Source: Galerina marginata | Taxonomy: Eukaryota > Basidiomycota > Agaricomycetes > Agaricales > Galerinaceae | DNA length: 64,000 bases | Direction of reading: 5' to 3' | Assembly: GCA_023014335.1 (NCBI GenBank) | Contig: JAECYW010000026.1 | Span: 558,001-622,000, forward strand | Part shown: piece after piece, positions 1 through 11,275 of the stretch | How the letters are laid out: the number at the start of each line of letters is the position of its first letter | Numbering within the stretch: the first letter of the stretch is position 1 | Notes under the pieces: model-generated | What the model saw: only the letters and a program-made list of their open reading frames with translations | What the model was told of the DNA's origin: nothing | Databases searched by the model: none | Program-made: the position numbers and the translations under genes

Positions 1-823
1 CTCTACTGAATTGCCGTGGCTAACGCAGCCCAGCCTCCGCTTCAGTTGTGGCCGAATTCGTCGACTGCCCTACCGTTCCCGCCTCTACCTCCTCAGTTTT
101 CGGGTTGACAGGTTATGCCTTACTGAAAGCCTGATGACTGGGAACTGTTTATCCGAGCACTGACAACATATTGAAAGTGCCTACGATCACGGGGCAGGCA
201 GTTCTATTCGCCGATTGCGAATTGATAAGAGTTGATCAGATATTGGCAGCCGTGTTTTACTCCTGGGGAGGGCGATTGCGAGCGTCTGCGATGGTCAGTA
301 TTGGAGCACCAGTGCTGCAGGTTTCTTTTTATTGCCTGAAGGACGTTTATCTTCCACGTAGAGTCTTAGAAATTGCCGAATTAGGGTGGCACCCGTTGGA
401 TTGCTCCCTTTTGTTTTAGCATTTTGTGAGCGTCAACCATTCTGATCGTCCATTGAGGTCTAACCGTAACTTTTGAGTCTTTAGCTTCTTGTTGTAGTAC
501 AAAATACAAGCCGCTGATTACCTTGAATGTCTCTAATCAACGTTTAAGGGGAAGATATATGCCGAGTACCGCCATTACACCAACTGGGAGCGAAGGAGAA
601 GGCGCTCCGTTACCCTCATAGTCCTAGCATGGATTACGGTGATTTTTCTCCTGTTCTTGATATCGTCTCATTTACTCAAAGTTTAAACTTTTCTCCTAGC
701 TCCTTGTCGCGGCCACGACTGCATGGCTCTTCATAAAGGTTCCGACTTCTCCAAATGACGGAGTACCCCCCCGCAAATCGCCACATTTTTCGGCGTCCTC
801 TCCCCGTGCTGGTGACGATACAA
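1..823. repeat. Diverged direct repeat, copy 1 (about 0.85 kb)
   Basis: This stretch matches 5806-6662 along its whole length, with many substitutions and small indels. Shared landmarks include CTGTTTATCCGAGCACTGAC, AAAATACAAGCCGCTGATTA and CCCCGTGCTGGTGACGATAC, and the match stops just after that last string. The left end may continue outside the window. A 249-nt open frame inside it has no recognisable product and is not conserved in frame in copy 2, so I treat the repeat as non-coding. It lacks the clear TG/CA ends of an LTR pair and encloses a host gene, so a segmental duplication or an old unclassified element is likeliest. Confidence 0.75.
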
Positions 824-2795
824 TAAACCCCGCAAAGGCAGAGACCGGGCTCTTTGATCAACATCATTTGAAGTGGAGATGTGGACCAGAAGAGGCGTCT
901 GGAATGGCGTCCTTGATGCCCAATGTCGACATTGAAGAGTGCAAGGAAGTAGTATCGAGGAAGCTCACAGTTTGATATGGGAGATCAGGCTGAACACGAG
1001 TAACGCAGAGGACGCTCGCTGATTGACATGGAGAAAGAAAAGTATGCGGCGGGCAACGTCCTCTACGTTCGACACCATTTTTTGAGGGCCGGTGGAAGGA
1101 CGGATGGACGAGGCTTCCGCTGCCCGCATATGCGACGTGCAAACGACAGCGGCGAATAGCACTGTTACCAGCCATCAGCATAATAAATGCACTGGATTGG
1201 TTCCGTTATGAGATTGTGAACTACAGGCTGTGGAAAGATGGCAGTCGTCGTGAGGCATGCTGATTTGGTTATTTGTGACGCCTTGGGCAGATGGCGCAGG
1301 CAGGCCCTTGGAACCTGCACCATCTCCAAAATTCGACGTTTCTTGGCTTGACCTTGACTCCCGTTATATATATAATTACGCAACTGGCACGCTAGAGGTA
1401 TACTACAGGGGAAAGTAATGAGTTATAGATGTTTTGAGGGCTGAGAAGAAAGGTGAAGCATAAGCTGGACTTCCCAAGGACTTCCCATCAAAGCGGCCCA
1501 TGTCTAACTCTCATATTCAACTCGACATTGATTGTTGTGGGATTGTTAGGGCGACATCCGTCCGTCGCTCCGCCTACTCGTACCGCCTTGGAGATGCAGA
1601 GATATGGTGCCCTATAAGTATAATGTCGGGAGAGGTTCTTTGAACGTCATCTTGGTAGGTCCAGAAAGTTCCTCCGTAAAGGACGTGGACGTTGGGTGTC
1701 AGTTATGTAAATAGTTGAGGCATGGGTGATTTTCAAGATCGCCCAGCCAGGGTTTTATTTTTTGACAGCCAGCGCTGAGCGCTCGGTGGAGAACAGATTG
1801 GGATGGTACCCACACCACCGGAAGCCGCTCAGCCACGTTTGATGCCAAATAAGGCCTTTGAACCCCAAACCGTGAAAAACAGCGCCAAAAAGAGTGACAG
1901 AAAAAGATCCGATCGTACAAAATTAGCTTTTTATTGTTATTGCTTTTAGAATGGCAGCTATATCTTGGTCATGGGTTGGCTAGCCCGAGCACTATTGTGA
2001 GTCAGCGTGTGCATTGAAACAGCTGAGATCAGGCTTCCTTGCCTCTGATATTCATCAACGCCGATGGGACTCAGTATGACCCACGAAGGATGATTCTGAG
2101 CACTGAAATTGAGTCTGTGTACCTAGGAACTTCCTTAGTATCCAAGCTTGCGGGCCTTGAGCTCATGGCAAGATAAGCCGAGGCAGATGGGAGTCAGTGT
2201 GAGATTTAAGTAGTTCCTTGCTTCGGACTACCCACAGATTTTCCCCAAATTCAGTTCACCGTCCTCTTTCCTCTTTTAACTTGACGCGGTTGCTTCTCGT
2301 GGAAGTCTTTCCTCACCCTAAACCTTTTCGGAGCAACCGTTTCTAAATCTAGTGGTTTACTCCTTACCAGACTTGGATATCATTAATGTTCAACTTGAAG
2401 TCTTCAGCTCTCTTGAGCTTACGGCATGAACGGCTGACACGCGTCAAATTGCAAGTCAGGAGAGTAATACCAGAGCGTATAAAGCACACAGAAAGGGTTA
2501 CTAAGTTATACGTAAGACCCTAATAGAAGGACCGCAGGACTCGCCGGCTTCTCGGCTGAGGAGTTGTAGAATTCCAAGTATGGGAAGTCGTCGTCCAAAA
2601 CAATCGTCACCAATAATAGCCGCTAGCCTCGAAAAGACGCCCCTATTGTTTAAAATGACGAGAGACCTATTATTGGCTCCTGTCTCTAAATAATGCCTTC
2701 GAATGGGCCAACTGCGGACAAGCTTGAGGGATATATTGTTGCAAAAATAGGCCCAGCCCCTACACGTGTTGGCCCACGATGATCTCTAGTTTGCA
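824..2795. other. Gene-poor stretch with a possible decayed small gene
   Basis: No intact gene is recognised. On the minus strand around 965-1170, one frame reads as a hydrophobic signal-like run (VLFAAVVCTS) but has no ATG in frame and is preceded by a stop. A competing frame with an ATG near 1181 gives an unremarkable 105-residue peptide. An AT-rich TATATATA tract lies near 1363-1372. The rest has no long open frame, repeat or RNA gene that I can support. Confidence 0.4.
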
Positions 2796-2830
2796 CTTAA
2801 ATAGAGGAACAATTCCAAGGAAAGACGACA
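2796..2830 (+). promoter_or_regulatory. Core promoter of DUF6534 gene 1
   Basis: CTTAAATAG at 2796-2804 lies about 45 nt before the ATG at 2846 and is followed by CCAAGGAAAGACGACA. The same arrangement, a (C/T)TTAAA(A/T)AG box followed by a TTCAAYGGAA(A)GA box, precedes the ATG of the four other DUF6534 genes in this window (TATA-like boxes near 27915-27923, 32222-32230, 38027-38036 and 41280-41290, minus strand). The function is inferred from position and conservation among paralogues. Confidence 0.55.
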
Positions 2831-2845
2831 TCTTCCTCCCGAACT

Positions 2846-4586
2846 ATGAGCTTTCTAGTCACTCTTTTCGGTGCTGGACTATTAGGCGTCGTCCTCAATG
2901 CTCTGTCCGTTAATTTCATCTTGTACACTCGAAATTTCCTGGCTAACACCGGTGTTCGAACATTACAGGATGGTGGCAGTGGTCTGTGTGCAGGGATATC
3001 ATTATTATCCCAAGTTTCCTCCCGGAAAGATGGTCGTCCTTAAGATATTTGTATTTTTTTTGGTCACCAAGATTGTGAAGAAACTAACGAGAAATGCTTC
3101 ACCAGGTTTCCTGGGCAATGTAAGTAACATTTCCTAAATAAAAACGATTGTTATAAATTCGGCGATCTTTAGAGGGCTTCAGATCTTCAATTTGTTGGTT
3201 TTCAAGGTCAAACTTTCAGTGCGATGTCAACTAAACGAGGCATCTAGGTTCATTCAGGTAGTATCGATCTATCACTACCTTGTCGTATCCTTTGGAAATT
3301 ACGACAAGCTTTTTGAAGTAGCATGGTAGACTTTGAGCACTCCATCACCGTTCTCATCGTGTTTATAATTTACCAGGGCGTGGCCATTGTACTTAGGCCT
3401 AATCGTAAGTCCACCTCTTCGCCACCAGATGTGAGTTATTTTTGCAGTGTTTTGACGTCTTGGAAGTCGTTTGGGGCGTGCAGTGTTCAGTTGTACTACG
3501 CTTATCAAACCTTTGAAAGTAAATTTCTTTTCTCTTGATGCGCGGTTATATTCGTTGTTAATATTTTTTCGAGGCTTTAGTGAGTGGCCGAAACTACTAT
3601 ATTTTCGGGATAATCGTACGCCCTTTCTCATGCCATGAATTCCGAACAATGAGATGTTTATTTAGGTAATTTTGGCACTCGTTGGACTTGGTAAGCAGCC
3701 GCCATTTATGTCGTGAGTTTGACTGGAGCTCGGGGTACCATAGGGATGTGTAATTCAGTCATGGTCCTAGCATTAACCACCCATAGGAACTTCGCCACAC
3801 TTGAAGGCTTATCGGTCAGTATTTTTTCTAAACCACTCATTTCTTTCCATTTAAGCATCTGTCAATTACAGTGGCTCATTCAAGCTTGGCTCTGCGTAAC
3901 CGGGGTCTGCGACCTCCTTGTTGCCGTGTTTCAAGTTTATTACTTGTATCGCCTGCGTCGCGGGCTTCCAAAGTCAGTCAACATATTTTTCCGATTCCCA
4001 GAGGGATCAACGATCTTCTTTTCTTTTCCTCAGCACGATACGATTCATGGACGGGCTCATTCTATATCTTATCAGTACCGGACTTCTCACTAGGTATGCT
4101 TGCGTCCAATGCACAACAACAAACTAAATTGTTGGGCAATGGGTTTTAGTGTCCTTGTTGTGTTTGAATTCATCTCGGTAGAGCGCTTAGGTGACCTGTC
4201 TCAAGAAAGGGCTAATAATTTTTATCTACAGTTTGCGGTGTGGGGTTTTAATTTTGCGCATGTCTTCCTCAGCTACCAGATGGGTGCAAGTAAGTCATAT
4301 CATCCTGTCAATATTATGTGATAATCGATTTGTTTCAACAACCAGTCCATGCAATGTCTTTCTTAGCGAAGTACGCGAGCTTGCAATATTTTGTCAATTT
4401 CGGCTGAGAAACTATTTCAGTCTGGATGCAAGGCAGAAATCACCCCCTACTGCAGGTGGAACGGCCTCGGACAATGGCTCTGGCGGCAGTAATACTAGTG
4501 AAAATATTGTGGTTTGGCCGCTCAGAGTAATTCGTGACCGCGTGTGTGAACCTCCTCCAAATTTATTTCCCATTTGGCCGATTTAA
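2846..4586 (+). CDS. DUF6534-type seven-helix membrane protein, copy 1
   Basis: Predicted multi-pass membrane protein of the fungal DUF6534 family; no biochemical role is known to me. Sixteen exons join in frame: 2846-2904, 2969-3050, 3106-3119, 3175-3193, 3258-3325, 3377-3404, 3467-3518, 3581-3615, 3666-3690, 3744-3814, 3872-3972, 4034-4093, 4150-4177, 4232-4289, 4346-4370 and 4421-4586, giving 296 residues. Family marks are GYHYYPKFP near the N-terminus, the LIQAWLCVTGVCDLL helix, LILYLISTGLLTR, HAMSFLAN and LDARQK. Several exons are only 14-28 nt long, and their positions match the other four copies. Its C-terminal tail differs from theirs, lacking the acidic/Thr-Ser segment (EKTTTxF or SxxTSSR). 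It is the only plus-strand member and lies between two copies of a direct repeat. The exon model is strong; the function is unknown. Confidence 0.85.
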
Positions 4587-5805
4587 AGACCCCCCTGGCC
4601 CCTCTATTGTCAGAATTCTGAGCCAGGTGAAATCAGGAGGACACCAACGTTATCCCCCCTAGAGCACAGTAGCTCGGCATTTGGGCAGGTAAACTACGGT
4701 CAGTTTGCGTTGTCTCCTTCGGGCTCGGGAAATCCTGCCTGATAGGGTTGCTTGTGCACATTCGCGCAAACTCGAGGTCCACGGAGGCTTGCGCCGTTGT
4801 GGACCCGTGGTGACGATGCAGATGACTGGTAAAAAAATGCTAGGTCATGCGAAGATTAATGATTTATACAGAAAACTGCGTAGAGGCATAATCCCTAGCT
4901 AGGTTTCCTTTTTCTTATTAGTTCCCGGTTTCAAGCGGTTCATCTTGGTCTGTAGCTTAGAGTAGGGCATTTTCGGTGGTGGTAGCGTTCAATTTAATAG
5001 CACAACTGTTTTTCGCGTTTTACTGGGAGAAGGAGGCAGAACAATAAAGAAATCACTGGCAAACAACGGAATGCATAGAAACGAGTTCGTCACGGTCTTA
5101 TTATTCGACGGAGAGAACGGTGAAAGCGCGGGTAACTTCCGTGATGCATTGACGGCATTACATAAGCTCAGTTCCGCCTGGCCCCCTTCCTTTTCCTCAA
5201 ACTTCAACCACATATTTCGGTATCTATTCTCCGAGTCATTTCCCCTCCGTTTCCTGTTCTATACGCTAGCTTCGAAGCTTCAATTTAGGAATGTCATAGT
5301 GAGTGTTATAATGAAGCTTGCGTTCCGTAGTCAACATTTCACTATTCATGGTTATTTTTTAGTTCTCACATTTGCGACAACTCAATTGTCGCAAGCTCTT
5401 CTCACTAGTGGTTGCTGGTTGAAGAGGGACCTACGGTATTGGTATTCAGATCGCTCGCGCTCTCACTCCATCTTGTCACTTCGACCCTATCTCCTTGCTT
5501 ACGGCCACAACACCTTTGGAGCCTCTGCTGTCCACAACTGCCGCGGCTACGGTCGATTACCGCCCTGCTCGGTTTTGACGCGTTGACGTCGCTGACACTG
5601 CCCATGTCCTTCCCAGTGTAAGGTCCGTCTCCTTAATTACTCTAGATATGGTTGATGTTGCCCACCGTCTTACTGCCATGTAGCATCCCGCTTCCCTACC
5701 ATTCCTGGTCCCTTCCATATACGCCTTGTCCACCGGCCTTGGATCCGGAGTCAATTCACCCAGAACATTTCAACCTCTAAATCTGGCTGGTGTACCCCAC
5801 CAATA
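4587..5805. other. Intergenic, no supported gene
   Basis: The longest open frame here (5071-5586, plus, 171 codons from an ATG) starts plausibly but becomes Ser/Leu-rich, with no recognisable motif and no paralogue in the window. I do not call it a gene. Nothing else stands out. Confidence 0.35.
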
Positions 5806-6662
5806 TTCAACGGAATTCCGTGTCTAACGCTGCCCAGCATCCGCTTCAGTTCTGACCGAGTTCGTCAACTACCCCACCATTCCCACCTCCACTTCCTCAG
5901 TTGCCGGGTATCAGGTTGTGCCTCACTGAAACTCTGATGATGACTAGGGACTGTTTATCCGAGCACTGACAACATGTTCAAAGTGCCTACGGTCGTGCAG
6001 CAGGCAGTACTATTCGTCGATTGCGAATTGATAAGAATTGATCAGATATCGGCAACGGTGTTCTACTTGTAGACTACTTCTGGGGACGGCGATTGCGAGC
6101 GTCTGAAATGGTCAACATAGGAGCACCACGTGTTATGAAGCTGAAGATGCGGTGAACGTTCCGCTACATCATCATCAAATCCCTGCCGCGTTGTAGACCG
6201 CAGGCTCTTTTTTATTGCCTTGAGTACGTCTATCTTTCCAGTAGAGTCTTGGAAACTCCCGAATTATGCCCGTTGGATGGGTCGCGTTTTTTTTTGTAAG
6301 CGTCAACTTGTCTGTTCATCCATTGAGGTTTAACCGAAGTTGTAGTACAAAATACAAGCCGCTGATTAACTTGAATGTTTCATAATCAACGTTTAAGGGA
6401 AAGGTATACGCCGAGTCACGCCAATCCAGCGAAGGAAAAGGCTCTCCGTTATCCTAGTCCTAGCATGGATTACGGTGATTTACTTCTTCGTGCTTTTGAT
6501 ATCGTCTGATTTCCTCGAAGTTTAAACTTTGCTCCTAGCTCTTTGTCCCGGTCACGACTGCATCACTCCTTATAAAGGTTCCGACTGCTCCAAATGACGT
6601 AGTATCCCTCGCAAATCGCCACATTTTTCGGCGTCCTCTCCCCGTGCTGGTGACGATACAAT
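5806..6662. repeat. Diverged direct repeat, copy 2
   Basis: Second copy of the repeat at 1-823, in the same orientation. It is interrupted by extra bases, for example an insertion around 6130-6200, and by small deletions. Its right end at about 6662 matches the end of copy 1, after which the two sequences are unrelated. Confidence 0.75.
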
Positions 6663-7510
6663 TTCCACCACAACCGCTCCAAGCAACTCACACGAAGCTT
6701 GTCAAGGCGTTCATCCTCAACGGCATCGTGCTTCAATCGGGAGCAAGTTTTACCAGTAAAACTATTCTTTTCGTGCCGAGGATTGTATTCTTGGCGATAC
6801 CTCCTGCCTCGGGGATAAACTATTGCTGCCATCCTATGAAGTTTTCATGGTTCGAGCTTCCAATTAACAATGATGTTAAGCCAATCGGTTGTGCGTCACC
6901 ATATTCGATGTCGTCGAATAATCCTCAAGCGATCACTGTTGTCTGAAGGAAACATTGCGGCGGATTATGAGAAGGAACCTGTGAGCATGGACCCAGAGAA
7001 ACGATTGCCGGTTGGCTAGATCTGCCGTTCTTTCTTTACAGTTTCAGTTTCAGTTTTGACTAGAGCCCGACTGTAGCTTTTGCAAAAATTTAGGATCAGA
7101 ATGACTCTTCGTATCCGTCTCAGTCGTCTCAGAATACCGCACTGTATCTTAATCAAAGTCGTCCGATTCCCACTTGCCAGGTAATTGGATCCCTCTCCAC
7201 TTCCTACCGTTTTTCCCGCAAGCTTTCGAACCTCTTCATCAACATTCCGGGCAGATCTTAGTGCGTGCTTTGCCTTTATTGTATTAAATTTTATTCTGAC
7301 ATTATGCTAGCATTCGAATGTATAGGTGAGGGCAAACCTACGTCCCAAATCTGTTATTTCTCCATCACGTTAATTTACATTTATAACGTCTGAAATTAGT
7401 GTGAAGTGAGTACTACTTGTCATTAACCCCGTACCCTGGCGTAAATGCCCAGACCGCGCTACTATATACAACGAGTAGTCGACGAAGTACAATCTACATC
7501 AAGTATGCGG
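6663..7510. other. Intergenic, no supported gene
   Basis: This is the 3' flank of the minus-strand gene ending at 7511. The open frames here are short and show no family resemblance. Confidence 0.35.
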
Positions 7511-9115
7511 TTAAATATGAGGAAGAGATGAGGTCCAATCCAGCACTTCCAATGCTGCTTGCGGGAGGTCCCTAAGAGAAATAAATGCCTCTAGTAGGAT
7601 GGCAAATCTCGCGACGAAGTAAATGGGGAGCATCGCAGTGATCAGCGATGGCATGAACTTTGCAAGCCGAGACCTTATTAATTTAAATTTAAAGGGGAAG
7701 TACTCTCCTAGAATCAACAGGAGAATACTCCCTAGGCCAATGGCTGGTACAATTGTCATAACAGCAGAGGAGGTACGCCAGATAAAGACTTCGATGATTG
7801 ATGGGAAGGGGAAATTCCAGGCAGCACAATGGATAATCCCGAAAGCTATGCCGCAAATGGGAAGTAGGACAAGTAACTTGTACCTTGCCTCCTTGTTGGG
7901 ACTATATGCGTAGAATGTGGTAAGACGTATGTTTCCTTCCGCATTCACCTTGGTGTTATCGTTATCCGTTTCCCCCACTCTGCGTACAAAGGAAATAAAT
8001 TCGAAAATCGGCCAGCGAAATAAAATACCAGAAATCGCTTGCTTCGTTTGGCCAGCCAAACGTCTGATATCGCGATTAATGAGAGGAAGCTCCATATCTT
8101 CGCCTATGAATTGACGTAACGTCAATAAAGATCATCGTAAAGTACATATCTACTGACCCTCAGAAATGGTTCTATCTCCAAAGGTCGGCCTGACTTCGGC
8201 CTGGAAAGCTGTGAAGGTGCTGAAGTTCAATGTTATGGTAGTCAGACCAGCTTAGCCTACTCACCATTTAAACTCACAGAGGCTCTCTCACTTCCTTCTT
8301 TAGAAGTCAGTGCTGTGGATCTAGTTGGCCGCAAGAGGTCGACTCGGACAGTGGTTGTAATATTAAGGGGTTTATTCCACCAAAATGCGTACATGATCAC
8401 ATTGAGGGCAGAAAGAGCGAGCGTCATGAGCTCCAGTTTGGTAATATCAAGACGTCGGACCTTCCGTTGGATACACTGTAAAATGAACCAAGTAATTTGA
8501 ACGACGACAAAACCCTTCGAAAATCCGTCCCCCTTGCTTCGGTCCTGGATTTCGCTTTCTGAAATCTTGGGCATAATTACTTCCTTTTTTTCGAGAAGAT
8601 CCCACAATGCTTGGGGCACGAGAACACCGGCTTCGTGCCCTCCGTCATAGAGTACAAAACCGCCCATCTGAATGAAATAACCATGCGTCGTTGTCCACTC
8701 CGAATCATATTCTGAAGGAACATTAGCCACATTTTCTCTGTACACTTTAGCTCCACTCACTCCTGAATTTTTTGGCCAAATGACGAGCCCCGTACCACTG
8801 ACTTGCTGCCCAATATACAATGACCTCCGGTGATATGACCGACCAGAACATGAGTTCCAGTCGTTGAAGAGAATCCCTCCAGGGTCCTTCGTCAGGAGCC
8901 AAGATATTGGGATGGACAGATACCCAGGAGCTAGCGAAGATTGTCGCCAGGCAGCTCCATAGGATGTCCCATGTTGACCGAGTGTTCGGGCAGATAGGCT
9001 CCGGCGGAAAACCGGCAACGGTTTCTGTTTGACGCGAGAATAGGTCGGGGAGTGGAGAGGCGACGATGTAGACAAAAAATTGGGAAAGGTAGAGGGTAAT
9101 CCGGATAAATGACAT
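7511..9115 (-). CDS. Agaricomycete WDILWSCL/DRSKGD-family membrane protein, copy 1
   Basis: Member of a large, uncharacterised Agaricomycete family; I recall such proteins being grouped in PANTHER as PTHR35043, but have not checked. Four exons on the minus strand (9115-8761, 8711-8278, 8200-8158, 8103-7511) join in frame to 474 residues. The N-terminus is a probable signal peptide (LYLSQFFVYIVASPLPDLFS). It is followed by WDILWSCLATIFASSWVSV, the SPEVIVYWAASQW helix, THGYFIQMGGF, DRSKGDGFSK, a membrane run ending in NVIMYAFWWNKPL, and a C-terminal half with FYAYSPN and several hydrophobic helices ending DWTSSLPHI. The short third exon (43 nt) varies among paralogues. An integral membrane or secretory-pathway location is inferred from the helices; no function is known. 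Confidence 0.82.
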
Positions 9116-9156
9116 AGTGGTGGGTGAGCAGGTAGTGTAGGAAAGGTTCGCTGTTC

Positions 9157-9831
9157 TTATACGATAGTAGTAGAAGCTAGTGTGCGTGTTAATATGAACC
9201 CACTAAGGAGGAGGATGGTACCCAAAACATGCGGTAATGTTGTGCTTTGAAAATCGGTAACTCTGAAGATGGCGTTGATTAATGCAAACACATTGGGACT
9301 AAGTCCTTCCTGGCTGAATTGTCGCTTGGATACACCCATGCCTAGTTGCATAATGAAGAATCCCACGTTGAATACGATCTTCGATCTGGTTTGGATCTGG
9401 TTCTTTGGGATATACATAGCACAATCTTTTTCCCTCATAGAAGCGAGCGTCTACGTTGGAGTGTGAAGCCTGCTCCAAGAAAGGTAATAGAAGTTGGGGC
9501 CTGGGAAGTCATCGGCGAGAAAACCCTTACCTGAGTGCTCGAATGGGATGTCATTTCTCACTCTGATGGCTAATTCAGAATAGCAGCTCCACAGAAACTG
9601 GGGTGCTCTCAATAACTATCGCTTACAAGTAGGATGCGTATGGCATTCCTTAGTGCCCTCGAGTTTCAACTTCTCTGGGTCCATTGTCGTGTGGAAACTC
9701 AATCGTGAGCGTTTAACAGTCAAGTCCATGTCGAGTGGTGTCCCAGGCAGCTCCTGGATCGACTTAGAAAATCGATGGATTTTCCAGGATCAGAATCACG
9801 GCGCCGACACAGTGAACGATGAAGGAGCCAT
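9157..9831 (-). CDS. Possible small gene, unknown product
   Basis: A reading frame can be assembled on the minus strand from an ATG at 9831 (MAPSSFT) through four candidate introns with GT-AG ends to a stop at 9157. Recognisable blocks are ELPGTPLDMDLTVKRSRL, SIRVRNDIPFEHSG, then SKIVFNVGFFIMQLGMGV and a terminal hydrophobic run HVLGTILLLSGFILT. The blocks look coding-like and the phases agree, but no family is recognised and there is no paralogue here to test the splice sites. It lies head-on to the start of the gene at 7511-9115, about 40 bases away, and might instead be a decayed gene. Confidence 0.33.
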
Positions 9832-10970
9832 ATAGGCTGGGCTCCATAAATATCAAAGCAAAGCAAATTCATGAATACCTCGACGAATTCCGATGTACAA
9901 ATTGAACGGCGATTAAACATGAGGCCCAATTATGACAGTTGTCAGCAGCATCAGTAGATCACAGCGCCAGCTCGACCAACGGATAGCGACAAGGAGGGTG
10001 CTAACCAAGAGAAGAGGATGCTCAGCTGTGTGGTGCTACCTAAAAACTTTAGCAACATTCAACAATCGACGTGTCCAAGGCATTATTTTCTCAATGGACG
10101 ACGGCCTGTGTCACTGTGGGTCATCCGAGCTTGAGTTGAATTTTTATGGACAGATTTTAGTTGCCGTAACATCATGATTGGGAAAAAAGCGTCAGACGGT
10201 CTATTTCGAAAATAATATCCTTCGGCTCTGCGTGAAAACACTGGCGATAAAATAGGGTGTGAATGTTGACGATAGCCATGGACCCGGGCCCTGCTTCAGT
10301 CCTCAAGTTCTCTCTCAGTAATCGTCAACATTGCCGCTTCCCCTGCCGGCAATTCCACGGGCTTCTGGCTCTGGTACACCTGTTTCATGGTCTTTATCAT
10401 ACACACACCCGCCCATTCACATATATATAATAACCGCCGGCTGTCCACCCACCCATATTTTTAACAAGATCAGAAAGGTGCTCTTTGATAGGACGTTATT
10501 TACACCAGCCGCTCTATTTGCTTGCCAACCAACGGGCTTAAATCAACGCTGGTGAAACGGCCGAAGTGCATGCTTCTAGCACCTTCATTTGCACCGAGAT
10601 TTTAGGGCGTAGAGACGTTTTTATGCACTGCGACCAGCGAAGATTGGTCAACACGATAATTATCCTATAGCATCGAGGGCGCTTAAAATGCACAGCAAGT
10701 GAGAATATGTCGGACACATGCCAAAGGGCTTCTCTGACGGGTGACTAGGTTACATTGTGTGTAATGCCGCTCTAGACAGGTCGACATTTCTCCTCATACA
10801 CCGGGAGAGCGGAGTGGCGTGGATAGACTTTAGAAGAATGCAGAGACAACAGAATAACAGAGGCACGACGTTGAGCGAGAGCATTCGCGAGTTAAGCGAG
10901 GGGGTGGAAATGAACGCACTATGGTCTACACCTCCAATCATCTATCCATCTATCCATCTATCCATCCGAT
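9832..10970. other. Intergenic with a tetranucleotide microsatellite
   Basis: No gene is supported. A short tract of alternating ATCT and ATCC units lies at about 10938-10968, at the decayed 3' edge of the NACHT relic. Confidence 0.45.
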
Positions 10971-11275
10971 AATGCGACCCCGAATGTCCAGAAACGATAA
11001 TGAAACTTGATAAGTGATGGGTGCGATGATGGTTTCGGGTTGACTCAAACCTAGAAACTTGAAAGATGTAGCCCGCGACCGGGTTGTCACGGAGCTCTGC
11101 GATGGCCGAAACGTCCTGCCCCGCTGGACCATAAAGCCACATCATCAATGCATTTTGTTTCTCCGTATCTGGATTCTGGCCGTGAATCCAGTCGCATTTC
11201 GAAAGATCATAAAGACTATTAGAATCACGGAACGCTGCAGGAGAAGCAACCTCGCGTAGTCGTTCGAACGGATCT
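10971..11275 (-). pseudogene. Relic of a NACHT (NLR-type) NTPase gene
   Basis: On the minus strand, one frame reads DPFERLREVASPAAFRDS, then LYDLSKCDWIHGQNPDTEKQ, then MMWLYGPAGQDVSAIAELRD, then FQVSRFESTRNHHRTHH. This order is that of Agaricomycete NACHT proteins: a linker, a CxxxT-type spacer, the P-loop region normally read as WLYGPAGAGKSAI, and a FFFSR...RN segment. The Walker A glycine-lysine is replaced (GPAGQDVSAI), and the reading frame fades into a microsatellite downstream. No start and no later motifs (Walker B, WD or ankyrin repeats) are present. Intact relatives act in fungal nonself recognition and cell death; this copy is a fragment and almost surely inactive. Confidence 0.6.

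Noticed and set aside
2200..2830. Possible tRNA or other RNA gene in AT/GC-mixed intergenic DNA
   Set aside because: I could not fold any segment into a cloverleaf with a standard T-loop (GTTCRANYC) and matching arms.
1..6662. Direct repeats as LTRs of a retrotransposon containing the DUF6534 gene
   Set aside because: The copies differ by many substitutions and indels, show no TG/CA ends, primer site or target duplication, and enclose a spliced host-type gene.
10938..10968. Short alternating ATCT/ATCC tract as a regulatory array
   Set aside because: A simple microsatellite with no spacing to a gene start; the (GGAT)4 tract at 25970 is similar.
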